A stretch of DNA of 64,000 bases from Caryophanales bacterium UBA6380 (GCA_002438785.1 DJQS01000007.1:73716-137715), one strand, 5' to 3'. Shown: positions 26,148-35,476, counted from the stretch's first letter. The notes: generated by a model not told the origin, from the sequence alone. Numbers and translations are program-made.

Positions 26148-27304
26148 TGCTAGTTTATATTCCTACAATTATAATAAGTTTTATATGTACTTGGTATGCT
26201 ACCAACTTTAAAGAAAAATATCAAATTTCTAAAAAAAAGTTTGATTTAGCAATGTTTTTTATATTAGTTGCATTAATTTTTATTATTCTTAGTTTTGTTA
26301 GTGGAACTCGATATGGAATAGGACAAGATTATTTTTATACTGATAATCGAGTGTTAAATTTACTAAAGGAAGGTTATGATATTAAATTTAATGAGAAGAT
26401 AGTTACCTTAATTGCAAAATTAATTGTAGTTGAATTAAAATTACCAAATTATATTTATTTTATATTTTTTAGTATAATTACTAATTTATCTTATATAATA
26501 GCTATCTTTATTAACAAGAAGAATCAATATTTTATACAAATGTTTATATATTTATTTTATTATATTTATTTTAATTCATTTAACCAGACTAGAAGTAGCG
26601 CGGCAATTGCTTTAGGAATATTAGGATTTTCGATTATTTTTAATTATAGAAATAATGTTGCAATATTATTTGGCTATAATTTTGCTTTAATTGGAGCCTT
26701 GATTCATTATAGTGAAATAATAAATGTGTTGATTATTACTTTATTTATTTTAATTAGGCACTTTTCTAATAAAATTAAGAATGATGTAATTTTTATTATA
26801 GGATTAATTATTGTTGCCTTAACTCCGATTATTTTTATTATTTTAAAATATACAATTAATTATATTCCTATCTTAAAAAATTATGCTTATTATTTTAATC
26901 CAAATTACGATTCATCTGGTACGCCACTTATTAAATTTTTAACTAGCTTATTTAGTTTTATTATTCCGATTATAACCTTGATATTCTATCTATTAAATTT
27001 TACGAAAACCGAAGATTATTTTTTAAAATTTATTGGGGTAATTTTAATAATCAATATGATTTTTTTAACTATTGGTTTATTAACAAATTCACTTTTATTA
27101 AGTGACAGGCTAAAATCTACACTTTATGCTTTTGAGCTATTTATTATTCCATATGTATATTCAAAGTTACCACATAATAATCAAAAGTATATCTATATAT
27201 ATTTAATAGGAGTGATTATGATTGTAATCACTTTATCTTCACTTGTTCCAAGTATAACTTACCCTTATCGCTCAATATTTTTTAAAGACATTTATATATA
27301 TTAA
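26147..27304 (+). CDS. EpsG/Wzy-like polysaccharide polymerase
   Basis: A 385-residue protein with about ten hydrophobic helices. The segment S-G-T-R-Y-G-I-G-Q-D-Y near residue 53 matches the EpsG-type polymerase signature (R-Y-G-x-G-x-D-Y). It probably joins lipid-linked repeat units outside the membrane. It follows the GT2 gene with a 1 bp overlap, and its last 4 bp overlap the convergent DUF4422 gene. Confidence 0.8.
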   Translation: MLVYIPTIIISFICTWYATNFKEKYQISKKKFDLAMFFILVALIFIILSFVSGTRYGIGQDYFYTDNRVLNLLKEGYDIKFNEKIVTLIAKLIVVELKLPNYIYFIFFSIITNLSYIIAIFINKKNQYFIQMFIYLFYYIYFNSFNQTRSSAAIALGILGFSIIFNYRNNVAILFGYNFALIGALIHYSEIINVLIITLFILIRHFSNKIKNDVIFIIGLIIVALTPIIFIILKYTINYIPILKNYAYYFNPNYDSSGTPLIKFLTSLFSFIIPIITLIFYLLNFTKTEDYFLKFIGVILIINMIFLTIGLLTNSLLLSDRLKSTLYAFELFIIPYVYSKLPHNNQKYIYIYLIGVIMIVITLSSLVPSITYPYRSIFFKDIYIY

Positions 27305-28056
27305 TGTTTAAATTTTCTCTTTATAAAATTTAATATTTTCTTGACCCATTTTTGGCTTCCGATGAAAATATATGGAAGTTCTTTATATTTAATACTATTT
27401 TTATTTATAAAAACATCGATAAGTAATTCCGATACATAACCAAAAACTCTTTTTTCAATATCATTATAATTAGATATATCTATTCTTTGCTCTAAAGTAA
27501 ATAAAATGTCAAAAAGAAAATTCGAATACTGAAGGGCTATTTCTTTTTTAAAAATAAACATGTTAAACATGTGGGCTGTTCGTTTATTCATAACTTCATC
27601 AAAGTAAAATAAGTAATCTGGATACTTTTCTTTTATAATATTTCTTGTTTCATCTAATGGCTCTTTATGATGAGAATGAATATAATGTGAATAATTTGTT
27701 TCAATATAATAATGTCTTTTTTTTGGCAGTATTGCATCGTATTTATTTAACAATTTATCAAGTTCTTTTTTAGTAATTGCATTTTTTATCTTTTTGAAGT
27801 GGAATATTTTTTTTGTAAACAAACGGCGATAATGATCCAAACCTAAATAATCAAAATCTAAATTATTTATTGCCCAATATAAACCAGTAAGTTCACAATA
27901 ATAAGGGTTTTTATTACTAATGTTTTTGCCAACGTTATCTTTATAATCAAAATCTAGGTTTATTTTGTTTGCATTTAATAAAATCGGTAAATAAATGTTA
28001 TCTTTTGGAAAATCGCATTTTTTAGTTGTACAAATAATTATTTTAACATCGTTCAT
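27301..28056 (-). CDS. DUF4422 (capsular polysaccharide) glycosyltransferase
   Basis: A 251-residue DUF4422-type protein. It has the N-terminal I-I-I-C-T-T-K-K-C, N-P-Y-Y-C-E-L-T-G-L-Y-W-A-I, and G-L-D-H-Y-R-R-L-F marks typical of these capsule-locus glycosyltransferases. It is the only minus-strand gene of the polysaccharide block and has its own -10 box 6 bp before the ATG, with no ribosome binding site. It may therefore be expressed separately from the rest. Confidence 0.9.
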   Translation of the reverse strand: MNDVKIIICTTKKCDFPKDNIYLPILLNANKINLDFDYKDNVGKNISNKNPYYCELTGLYWAINNLDFDYLGLDHYRRLFTKKIFHFKKIKNAITKKELDKLLNKYDAILPKKRHYYIETNYSHYIHSHHKEPLDETRNIIKEKYPDYLFYFDEVMNKRTAHMFNMFIFKKEIALQYSNFLFDILFTLEQRIDISNYNDIEKRVFGYVSELLIDVFINKNSIKYKELPYIFIGSQKWVKKILNFIKRKFKH

Positions 28057-28062
28057 AAGCTT

Positions 28063-28068
28063 ATTATA
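28063..28068 (-). promoter_or_regulatory. -10 box placed for a leaderless DUF4422 mRNA
   Basis: Minus-strand TATAAT ends exactly 6 bp before the ATG at 28056. No ribosome binding site is present. Confidence 0.5.
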
Positions 28069-28116
28069 TTAAAAGTTATAATATAAATAAATATTTAGTT
28101 TTTGATTAAAATATTA

Positions 28117-28122
28117 GATAAT
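28117..28122 (+). promoter_or_regulatory. -10-like box before gene 28129, possible leaderless start
   Basis: GATAAT ends 6 bp before the ATG at 28129. The match to TATAAT is 5 of 6. No ribosome binding site is seen. Confidence 0.35.
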
Positions 28123-28128
28123 AGTATC

Positions 28129-28722
28129 ATGAATATTGAAAGATTTATTAATTTAAATTCTAAAAAGATTAGAACTACAGCAACAATTTTAATTTTGACT
28201 ATTTGTATTACTACAATAAGTGTTTCATTAAGTTTAACTATTTTAAATAGTCATAATAAAGTTGATAAAACCCTTACTGAATTAAGAAATGATTTTAATT
28301 TGGAACAGGTTAAAAAAAATAATAAGAATTTTATATATCAAGGGGAAGTATTTGATGATTCAACCTCTTATAAAAATTTTAAAATATCTATTAATGTAAA
28401 CTCTAATAATTATTATTTTTATGAAGAATTTGATGATACTATTTATGAAATTAAAAATGATGATGGTACTTTAATTGACGTATATAATAATATTAATGAT
28501 GATGAAAATCTAGAATCATTTATTGAAAATAAATATAATTTAATTATAAGATCTTTATTTTATTATGAAAGATCTAAAGATGTTAAAAATTACGAATACA
28601 AGATAGATGATGATTTATTCTATATTTATTCAATAGAAAACGAGGACTATATTTATTGTGACTATGATGGGCTTTTAATTAATGGCAATATAAAGAAGAA
28701 ATATAGAATTGAAAAAATATGA
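28129..28722 (+). CDS. Single-pass membrane protein in polysaccharide locus, unknown
   Basis: About 197 residues: a short basic N-terminus, one transmembrane helix at about residues 18-42, then a polar extracytoplasmic domain rich in Asp, Asn and Tyr. The ATG at 28129 is preferred over a TTG at 28102 because of the -10 spacing seen at other genes here. The 3' end overlaps the GT4 gene by 4 bp, linking it to glycan synthesis. No family recognised. Confidence 0.6.
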   Translation: MNIERFINLNSKKIRTTATILILTICITTISVSLSLTILNSHNKVDKTLTELRNDFNLEQVKKNNKNFIYQGEVFDDSTSYKNFKISINVNSNNYYFYEEFDDTIYEIKNDDGTLIDVYNNINDDENLESFIENKYNLIIRSLFYYERSKDVKNYEYKIDDDLFYIYSIENEDYIYCDYDGLLINGNIKKKYRIEKI

Positions 28723-29831
28723 AAAAAATAGTTTTGTTTGAAGATGTTTTTGGTGATTTTGGTGGTATTGAAAAAGTTATTATTACAATCATTAGTAACT
28801 TATATACTAAATATGAATTTGAACTTGTCGTAAATTCAATGATATCCAATGAATATTTAGTTGAGTTAAATAAATATAATGTAAAGGTTAAAATTTTACA
28901 AGATACCTATATTAGAAATCCAATAAAGAGACACTTAATTGGGCTTAAAAAATTTAAGAAATATTTAAAAAGCAATCCTTTAATTGACGTTATTCATTTT
29001 AATATATCTAATTCTATAGACTTAATATATGTCGCAATTGCAAAAAAATTTAAAATAAAAAAAAGAATAGCTCATTCACATAATAGTAGTGCAACTTCTA
29101 AATTTAAAATTATTATGCATAACTTGATAAAACCTTTTGTCATGTATTCGCCCACAGATTATTTAGCATGTAGCAAAGAAGCTGCTATTTGGTTATTTCC
29201 TAAAAAGATAGTTTTAAATAAAAAATATGTTTTTGTTCCTAATTCTGTCGACTATAATTTATTTAGTTATAAAGAAAATTATAGAAATGAGATAAGAAAT
29301 AAATTTAATATTAGTGATGATGAATTTTTGTATGGTCATATTGGAAGATTTAATGCACAAAAAAATCAAATTTTTTTAATTGATATTTTTAATAAAATTT
29401 TAAAAATAAATTCTAAATCTAAATTAATGTTAGTTGGTGTTGGAGAAACTAAAGCAGAAATAATAAATAAATGTAAAGAATATAATATTGAAAATAATGT
29501 GTTATTTATTGAGCCTACTAAAGAAATAAATAAATTTTATTCTGCTTTTGATATATTTTTATTTCCATCACTTTATGAGGGATTACCATTAGTTTTAGTT
29601 GAAGCTCAATGTGCATCATTAAAAATAATTATGAGTTCAAATATACCAAATGAGGTAATTTTTGTTCCTAAATTAATTACAAAGGTTTCGTTAAGTAATT
29701 TAGATTTATGGGTAAAAGAAGCAGCTAACTATAAAAATATTAATAAAAATGACGTTTATGATTTATATATAAAAAGTCCTTTTTCTATTAAAAATCTTGT
29801 CAAAAATATTGAATTGATATATTCAAAATAA
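28719..29831 (+). CDS. GT4-family glycosyltransferase
   Basis: A 370-residue GT-B glycosyltransferase. It has the N-terminal G-D-F-G-G-I-E-K-V, the acceptor-side H-S-H-N, and the C-terminal donor-site pattern F-P-S-L-Y-E-G-L-P-L-V-L-V-E-A-Q (E-x7-E). G-R-F-N-A-Q-K-N-Q is the start of the C-terminal Rossmann domain. It probably adds a sugar to the lipid-linked repeat unit. The donor is unknown. Confidence 0.92.
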   Translation: MKKIVLFEDVFGDFGGIEKVIITIISNLYTKYEFELVVNSMISNEYLVELNKYNVKVKILQDTYIRNPIKRHLIGLKKFKKYLKSNPLIDVIHFNISNSIDLIYVAIAKKFKIKKRIAHSHNSSATSKFKIIMHNLIKPFVMYSPTDYLACSKEAAIWLFPKKIVLNKKYVFVPNSVDYNLFSYKENYRNEIRNKFNISDDEFLYGHIGRFNAQKNQIFLIDIFNKILKINSKSKLMLVGVGETKAEIINKCKEYNIENNVLFIEPTKEINKFYSAFDIFLFPSLYEGLPLVLVEAQCASLKIIMSSNIPNEVIFVPKLITKVSLSNLDLWVKEAANYKNINKNDVYDLYIKSPFSIKNLVKNIELIYSK

Positions 29832-29869
29832 TTTTACATAAATTTTTTATTAATATATAATTTTCTTAT

Positions 29870-29875
29870 TAAAAT
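29870..29875 (+). promoter_or_regulatory. -10 box placed for a leaderless licD mRNA
   Basis: TAAAAT ends 6 bp before the licD ATG at 29882. The bases between (TAGGTT) are a poor ribosome binding site. It suggests a second transcription start inside the polysaccharide locus. Confidence 0.42.
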
Positions 29876-29881
29876 TAGGTT

Positions 29882-30712
29882 ATGAAAAATAGTATATTAG
29901 TTATTAATACATTAAAAGAATTACAGAAAGAATTAGTACAATTATTAGTTGTATTTGATTCTTTTTGCAAGAAATATGATATAAAGTATTCCTTAACATC
30001 TGGAACACTAATAGGCGCAATAAGAGAGCATGGTTTTATTCCATGGGATGATGATATAGATGTTATGATGGATCGAGAAAATTATGATAAGTTTTGTAAT
30101 ATTTGTATGAATACTATTAATAAAGATGATGAATCAAATTATAAGTTAGATGATTATAGACTTGATTGTCATTACAATTTTTTCTTTTCGAAGTTTGTTG
30201 ATATTAGTAAGGTCTATACAAAATCAGAAAAGTTAGAAAAACATTCTTTTTTATATGAAGGTATTTATATAGATATATTTCCATTTGATTATGTAAATGA
30301 TTCTAAATTGCTCAAACCATTAATGAATATTTATGCTAAAACGTTACACTCTGGTTATAGAGCTAAGGCCCTCAAAGTTAAAGGCATTAAATCAATAATT
30401 AAAAAGTTATTATTTGTTCCTTTTAGTAAAAAGTTTTTTAGGACACGTTATAGACATCTTGTAAATTATGGATTATCTAGAGAGTCTAAAAACGAAAAAG
30501 TTTCAATTTGTTCTTTTAATTTTTATATAAAAAATAGTTGTAAATTATTTTATTTTGATAAAGACCTTTTTAATAATTATGTATTAGTTAAGTTTGATAA
30601 ATATGAATTTCCTGTTATTCAAAAATATGATTACTTTTTAAGAGAAATTTTTGGAGATTACATGATTCCTCCAAAAGATAAATTACGAAAGCCTCAACAT
30701 AGTAATGAATAA
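29882..30712 (+). CDS. licD: LicD-family phosphotransferase
   Basis: LicD proteins move a phospho-alcohol (phosphocholine in the pneumococcus; other polyol phosphates elsewhere) from a CDP-linked donor to a cell-surface glycan. This 276-residue protein has the full signature: S-G-T-L-I-G-A-I-R-E-H-G-F-I-P-W-D-D-D-I-D-V near residue 40-62 and G-I-Y-I-D-I-F-P-F-D near 130. It overlaps the epimerase by 8 bp, and the cytidylyltransferase follows, so the three are likely one pathway. Confidence 0.93.
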   Translation: MKNSILVINTLKELQKELVQLLVVFDSFCKKYDIKYSLTSGTLIGAIREHGFIPWDDDIDVMMDRENYDKFCNICMNTINKDDESNYKLDDYRLDCHYNFFFSKFVDISKVYTKSEKLEKHSFLYEGIYIDIFPFDYVNDSKLLKPLMNIYAKTLHSGYRAKALKVKGIKSIIKKLLFVPFSKKFFRTRYRHLVNYGLSRESKNEKVSICSFNFYIKNSCKLFYFDKDLFNNYVLVKFDKYEFPVIQKYDYFLREIFGDYMIPPKDKLRKPQHSNE

Positions 30713-31745
30713 TTTATATACTTCTAAAATATATATAGATGAATTGAAAAGTCTGCAAAATGATGATATTTTTTCAAAATTTGATGGGAAAAGTGTTTTA
30801 TTAAGCGGCGGAACTGGCCTAATTTTATCTTACTTTATAGATGTAATATTATTAAATAAAGATCTAAATGTTAAGATTTATGTTATTACACGTAATATAG
30901 AAAATGCTAAACAAAGATTTTCTTATTTTATTAATGATAACAGGCTAACTTTTATTGAAGGTGATGTTAATTCTAATATAAATATTAATCTTAAATCTTT
31001 AGATTATGTTATAAGTGGAGCTAGTAAAACTGATCCTTTAAATTATTCAAAATATCCAGTTGAAGTACTGATTGATAATATATTTGGATGTTATAATTTA
31101 ATTAAAATAGCCCTAAAGTATAAGTCAACTTTTTTACTTTTGTCTAGTTGTGAGGTTTATGGAATTAATAATGACTCTATATTAAACGAAGATTCAAAAA
31201 GTATTATAAATATATTAGAAAATAGAAGTTCTTATAATTTAGCAAAAATGAGTAGTGAAAATATGTGTATAAATTTCATGAAGGAATATGATCTTAAAAC
31301 TAAAATAATTAGATTTTCAAGAATTTTTGGGCCAACATTGAAATCTACTGATACTAAAGCCTTATCTCAGTTTTTGTTCTCTGGAATAAATGGTCAAAAT
31401 ATTGTTCTTAAATCTAAAGGTGAGCAAAAGTTTTCTTATCAATACGTTGGTGATGCCGTACGTGCAATAAGTTATGTTTTATTAAAAGAAAGTGATAATG
31501 TTGTTTTTAATTCTACTAATGATGAAGTTTATAAATTAAAAGAATTAGCGTCATTTATAGCTAAGGAATGTAATGTAAATGTTATTTTTCAAATTAATGA
31601 TGAATTTTCTGGAACTGGATATAGTAAAGCTATTAATAGTATTTTATCTATTAATAAATTAAAAAATATTGGTTTTAATAATAAGTTTAATATCAAATAT
31701 GCTTTATATGATACTATTAAGATATTTAAGGAAATTAAAAAATGA
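30705..31745 (+). CDS. NAD-dependent epimerase/dehydratase
   Basis: A 346-residue extended SDR protein. Its N-terminal nucleotide-binding loop is S-G-G-T-G-L-I-L near residue 33, with S-S-C-E-V-Y-G and catalytic Y-N-L-A-K (Y-x-x-x-K) near 180, and R-F-S-R-I-F-G-P. An extra N-terminal stretch of about 25 residues precedes the Rossmann fold. Flanked by LicD and an IspD/TarI-like enzyme, it probably makes or changes the sugar or polyol that is activated with CTP. Overlaps both neighbours by a few bp. Confidence 0.88.
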   Translation: MNNLYTSKIYIDELKSLQNDDIFSKFDGKSVLLSGGTGLILSYFIDVILLNKDLNVKIYVITRNIENAKQRFSYFINDNRLTFIEGDVNSNININLKSLDYVISGASKTDPLNYSKYPVEVLIDNIFGCYNLIKIALKYKSTFLLLSSCEVYGINNDSILNEDSKSIINILENRSSYNLAKMSSENMCINFMKEYDLKTKIIRFSRIFGPTLKSTDTKALSQFLFSGINGQNIVLKSKGEQKFSYQYVGDAVRAISYVLLKESDNVVFNSTNDEVYKLKELASFIAKECNVNVIFQINDEFSGTGYSKAINSILSINKLKNIGFNNKFNIKYALYDTIKIFKEIKK

Positions 31746-32446
31746 AAAATATTGCAATTATTGTAGCTGGTGGTATTGGTAGTAGAGTTGGAATGAATAT
31801 ACCTAAACAATTTATAGAAATTGAGGGGAAACCTATTTTAGCTTACACTATCGAGAGTTTTCAAAATTCAACATCCATTGATGAGATTGAGATAGTTTGC
31901 ATTAGCACTTATATAGATTATTTAAAGCAAATGATTAATAAATATAATTTTACTAAAATTAAATATATAGTTAATGGTGGAAATTGCGTTCAAGAATCCA
32001 TAAAAAACGGTCTTGATAATTTAAAAGGGAAAGTAAATGATGAGGATATAGTAATTATTCATGATGGAATTAGACCTGTAATTGATGAATTCGTTATTAA
32101 AGATGTAATTGAAGTTGCAAAAAAGTATGGTGCCGCTGCTACTTCTTTGCCATATAATGAGCAAATTTTTATTAAATATGATGATATATCTACAAAAGAA
32201 TTTATACCAAGAGAAACTATTATGCGAGTTTCAACCCCTCAAGCTTATAATTTTAAAAAGCTTTATGAAGCTTATAATAAAGCATTTAAAGAAAATATTG
32301 GTATTAATGGATCAAATTATACGAATACTATGTGGGTAAAACTTGGTAATTTGTTATATTTTTCTAAGGGTAGTGATAAAAATATTAAAATTACTACGAA
32401 AGATGATATAGAATTATTTAGAGCATATATTAGTAAAAAAGGATAA
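31742..32446 (+). CDS. IspD/TarI-like cytidylyltransferase
   Basis: A 234-residue CTP-dependent nucleotidyltransferase. The motif A-G-G-I-G-S-R-V-G-M-N-I-P-K-Q-F is at residues about 9-24; H-D-G-I-R-P-V and later T-P-Q-A-Y are also present. The family includes IspD (isoprenoid MEP pathway) and TarI/Bcs1-type enzymes (CDP-ribitol). The genomic place between LicD/epimerase and RmlB favours making a CDP-polyol for LicD. No separate ispD was found here, although dxs is present at 49.4 kb, so a housekeeping or double role is not excluded. Confidence 0.85.
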   Translation: MKNIAIIVAGGIGSRVGMNIPKQFIEIEGKPILAYTIESFQNSTSIDEIEIVCISTYIDYLKQMINKYNFTKIKYIVNGGNCVQESIKNGLDNLKGKVNDEDIVIIHDGIRPVIDEFVIKDVIEVAKKYGAAATSLPYNEQIFIKYDDISTKEFIPRETIMRVSTPQAYNFKKLYEAYNKAFKENIGINGSNYTNTMWVKLGNLLYFSKGSDKNIKITTKDDIELFRAYISKKG

Positions 32447-32448
32447 AT

Positions 32449-33354
32449 ATGAATATATTAGTTACCGGTGGTTGTGGATTTATTGGAAGTAATTATTTAA
32501 ATAAGATGGTTAAAAATTACCCTTATGATAGTTTTGTTTGCGTTGATAAATTAACATATGCTGGACATATTGAAAATATAAAAAATATATTAGATCTGCA
32601 TAATTTTCGTTTTATAAAAGGGGATATTTGTGATAAAAAATTGATTGATGATTTATTTAAAGAAATACACTTTGATTTAATTATTAATTATGCAGCTGAA
32701 ACGCATGTTGATACATCTATTAAAAATCCAGACATTTTTTTAAAGACAAATATTGAAGGAGTTTTAAATTTGCTTGAAGCCTCAATTAAATACAATGTTG
32801 GTAGATTTCATCAAGTTTCTACTGATGAAGTTTATGGCGATAAAGAATTAGATAGTTCTGATAGTTTTATAGAAACTGATGTTCTTAAGCCAAGCTCTCC
32901 TTATAGTGCTAGTAAAGCTTCAGCAGAATTATTAGTAATGGCTTTCCATCGTACTTTTGGTTTAGATGTTACAATTTCTCGAAGTGTAAATAATTATGGT
33001 ATAAATCAAAATAAAGAAAAATTTATTCCTACAATTATTGATTGTATAAAAAACGGTAAGGAAATACCTGTTTATGGTAAAGGTAATAATATTCGTAGTT
33101 GGATAGATGTAGATAAGAATAATTATTATATTGATATGATATCTCGCTATGCAAATAATGGAGAAATTTATAATATAAGTGACAATCTTGAATTATCTAA
33201 CCTCAAATTGATAAAAATGATAGCTGATCATTTTAATATAAAAGAATATAAAATTAATTTTATTGATGACCGCTTAGGGCACGATAAAAGGATGTCTATT
33301 TCAAATTATAAGTTGAAAAGATTTATTTTAGGATTAGAAGAAGGAAGATTATAG
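32449..33354 (+). CDS. dTDP-glucose 4,6-dehydratase-like (RmlB), C-terminally short
   Basis: A 301-residue extended SDR resembling RmlB. It has V-T-G-G-C-G-F-I-G-S-N near residue 4, N-Y-A-A-E-T-H-V-D, S-T-D-E-V-Y-G, catalytic Y-S-A-S-K, and N-N-Y-G. Usual RmlB length is about 340-360; the end (after G-H-D-K-R) is about 40-50 residues shorter, and the stop lies inside a 24 bp palindrome. RmlA, RmlC and RmlD are not in the locus. Either the dTDP-sugar precursor comes from elsewhere or this is a different sugar dehydratase. Confidence 0.85.
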   Translation: MNILVTGGCGFIGSNYLNKMVKNYPYDSFVCVDKLTYAGHIENIKNILDLHNFRFIKGDICDKKLIDDLFKEIHFDLIINYAAETHVDTSIKNPDIFLKTNIEGVLNLLEASIKYNVGRFHQVSTDEVYGDKELDSSDSFIETDVLKPSSPYSASKASAELLVMAFHRTFGLDVTISRSVNNYGINQNKEKFIPTIIDCIKNGKEIPVYGKGNNIRSWIDVDKNNYYIDMISRYANNGEIYNISDNLELSNLKLIKMIADHFNIKEYKINFIDDRLGHDKRMSISNYKLKRFILGLEEGRL

Positions 33355-33372
33355 ATTTTTTAAAATCTATAA
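33349..33372 (+). repeat. 24 bp palindrome at the rmlB stop
   Basis: Perfect 11 bp arms TTATAGATTTT (33349-33359) and AAAATCTATAA (33362-33372) with a TT centre. It includes the stop codon of the RmlB-like gene and ends 1 bp before a -10-like box for the flippase. It could end transcription or act as an operator. Confidence 0.6.
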
Positions 33373-33373
33373 A

Positions 33374-33379
33374 TAATAT
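33374..33379 (+). promoter_or_regulatory. -10-like box before flippase gene, possible leaderless start
   Basis: TAATAT ends 6 bp before the ATG at 33386. No ribosome binding site is present. The -10 match is 4 of 6 so this is a weak call. Confidence 0.3.
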
Positions 33380-33385
33380 TTTATT

Positions 33386-34879
33386 ATGAAGGAAGGAAAA
33401 TCCTTAAAAATTAATTTCATTTATTTAGTTTTATATAAGGCTTTTATTGTCTTAGTACCTTTAATTGTTGCTCCATATGTTTCAAGAATATTAGGGAAGG
33501 AACTTATTGGAGAATATTCATATTGGATGTCATTAATTGGATATTTTACATTAATTGCTGATTTTGGGCTTGATGATTATGGATCTAGAATGATTGCTAA
33601 AAAAAGAGATAATAAAGAAGAATATTCAAAAATTTTTTACGAGATTATGGCATGTAGATTATTGTTAGGGGCTTTATTATTAATAATATTTTTTAGTTTA
33701 ACTTTTTCTGGTGTTTTTGGTGAGAACAATATTGTAATTTTTACGATTCTTTCTTTACATATAATAGGAACGAGTTTATCTTCTTTTTCATTATTTTCTG
33801 GATTAGAGAAATTTAAAGAAATTACAATTAGAACTGTGATTGTTAAATTACTTTTAGTTATTTTAATTTTTTTATTCGTAAGGAAAAAAGATGATTTTAT
33901 AAATTATATTATCATTTATGCATTTGTTGTTTTATCGACCCCCCTATTGATGATTCCTTATTTATTTAAGCTATTAGCAAGACCTAAATTTTTTAATTTT
34001 AATTTTTTAATACATTTTAAAAAATGTTTTGCTTATTTTATACCAATTCTTAGTCTTACTTTCTATTCATTAATTGATAAAAGTATGATAATGTGGATAA
34101 CAAATAATAATGCAGAGAATGGATATTTTGAACAAGTTAGTAAAATTATAAGTGTAATTAATAATGCCTTAAATGCTTTAAATTTATTAATGCTATCAAG
34201 AATTTCTTATTTATATGAAATAAAGGCTTATGATGAAATAAAAAGTAAGACTACAAAATCATTTAGATTGTTATTTTTATTAGCCTTACCATGCGTATTT
34301 GGTTTAATTCTTGTGAGCAAAGACTTTATACCATTCTTTTTTGGGAAAGAATTTGCAGAAGCTTCAAATCTAATGTATTTTTTGGCACCAACTTTACTTT
34401 TTACTGCTTATAGAAATTTATTGCAAAGTGTCTATTATGTCCCTAAGAATAAGATGTGGGCAAATAATTTATTTATAATTTTAGGCATTATTATAAATGT
34501 TAGCTTAAATATGGTACTAATTAAAAAATATGGGGCCTTAGGAGCTGCGATTAGTATGTTTATTGCTGATTTTATTGTTTCTATAATAATGCTTATTTAT
34601 TGTCGAAAAGACATTACTATAAAAATGATGTGGGAAACTTCCAAATTACCACTTGCATCTTGTTTTTTTATGTGTGAAGTTGGGCTATTCGTAATTTTGT
34701 TTGTATTAAACAAATTTAGTGGAGGTGCAAACGAAAAAGTTAATTTCTTCTTAATTTTTATAAGCTGTGCATTCACTTATTGCTTTACAATATGTTTTAT
34801 GAAAGAACCATTAGTTAATGAAACATTAGTCACCTTTAAGCGAAAATTTATTAAAACAAAGTCGCATAATAACCAATAA
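33386..34879 (+). CDS. Polysaccharide flippase (Wzx-like, MATE-superfamily)
   Basis: A 497-residue protein with about 12-14 hydrophobic helices. The start (Y-x-x-x-x-A-P-Y-V-S-R-I-L-G) and G-D-Y-x-S-R-type Y-G-S-R-M-I-A-K-K-R are typical of Wzx/oligosaccharide flippases. It would turn the lipid-linked repeat unit to the outer face for the EpsG/Wzy-like polymerase. It is the last gene of the polysaccharide block. Confidence 0.93.
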   Translation: MKEGKSLKINFIYLVLYKAFIVLVPLIVAPYVSRILGKELIGEYSYWMSLIGYFTLIADFGLDDYGSRMIAKKRDNKEEYSKIFYEIMACRLLLGALLLIIFFSLTFSGVFGENNIVIFTILSLHIIGTSLSSFSLFSGLEKFKEITIRTVIVKLLLVILIFLFVRKKDDFINYIIIYAFVVLSTPLLMIPYLFKLLARPKFFNFNFLIHFKKCFAYFIPILSLTFYSLIDKSMIMWITNNNAENGYFEQVSKIISVINNALNALNLLMLSRISYLYEIKAYDEIKSKTTKSFRLLFLLALPCVFGLILVSKDFIPFFFGKEFAEASNLMYFLAPTLLFTAYRNLLQSVYYVPKNKMWANNLFIILGIIINVSLNMVLIKKYGALGAAISMFIADFIVSIIMLIYCRKDITIKMMWETSKLPLASCFFMCEVGLFVILFVLNKFSGGANEKVNFFLIFISCAFTYCFTICFMKEPLVNETLVTFKRKFIKTKSHNNQ

Positions 34880-34902
34880 AAAACTTGGACATAGAACCCA
34901 AG
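34878..34902 (-). terminator. Terminator of the superoxide reductase gene
   Basis: On the minus strand: CTTGG (34898-34902), a 9 nt loop, CCAAG (34884-34888), then six T. It lies just after the end of the minus-strand gene at 34937 and is not well placed for the plus strand. Confidence 0.65.
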
Positions 34903-34936
34903 CTTATAAATAAAAATTAATTATTAATTAAGATAA

Positions 34937-35323
34937 TTATTCAAACTCTTTAACCCAAAGTCCATGTAAATTACAGTATTCATAAACTTTAAGAGGTTTT
35001 TCGTTACTTATATTAAATTCAACGATAGGTTTATCACCTGGCTTAAAATTAACTCTCCTAATTTCTTTATCAGTTACTAAAACAACGAATTCAATGTAAT
35101 GGTTCTCAAGCATAGGATGTAATGTAGAACCTACTTGAACATTCAATATATCACCATTTATAGTAACTTCAGGTACGTGTTTTTCTTTAGCAGCATCAGT
35201 TGAATTAGCTTTTAGTTCAACCATAGGGTGATTGCAGCAAATTGTAGGAGTATTTACGTTATCTCCGACAATTACTATTGTTTTTCCACAATAATTACAA
35301 TGATAAAATTTCACATCTAACAT
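34937..35323 (-). CDS. Desulfoferrodoxin-type superoxide reductase
   Basis: Reduces superoxide to peroxide without making oxygen, a defence typical of anaerobes. About 128 residues. The N-terminal desulforedoxin-like centre has C-N-Y-C and a C-C pair (I-C-C-N-H). The active-site iron ligands appear as H in K-H-V-P-E-V, two H in H-P-M-L-E-N-H-Y, and C-N-L-H-G-L-W near the end. The ATG at 35323 is chosen because GGAGG lies directly before it; a second ATG 15 bp upstream overlaps this site. It is divergent from the flavodiiron protein gene. Confidence 0.93.
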   Translation of the reverse strand: MLDVKFYHCNYCGKTIVIVGDNVNTPTICCNHPMVELKANSTDAAKEKHVPEVTINGDILNVQVGSTLHPMLENHYIEFVVLVTDKEIRRVNFKPGDKPIVEFNISNEKPLKVYEYCNLHGLWVKEFE

Positions 35324-35476
35324 TTTATATTCCTCCATCTATTGATATTATAAAAGTTATTATTACTTAATAAAACTAATATGCTTAACTATTTATTTTG
35401 ATGGTGAAGCAATTGTTTGAATTTCTATAAATTATTATTAAGATAAAAATGTTATAATCATTAAAAGGAGTTTTTT

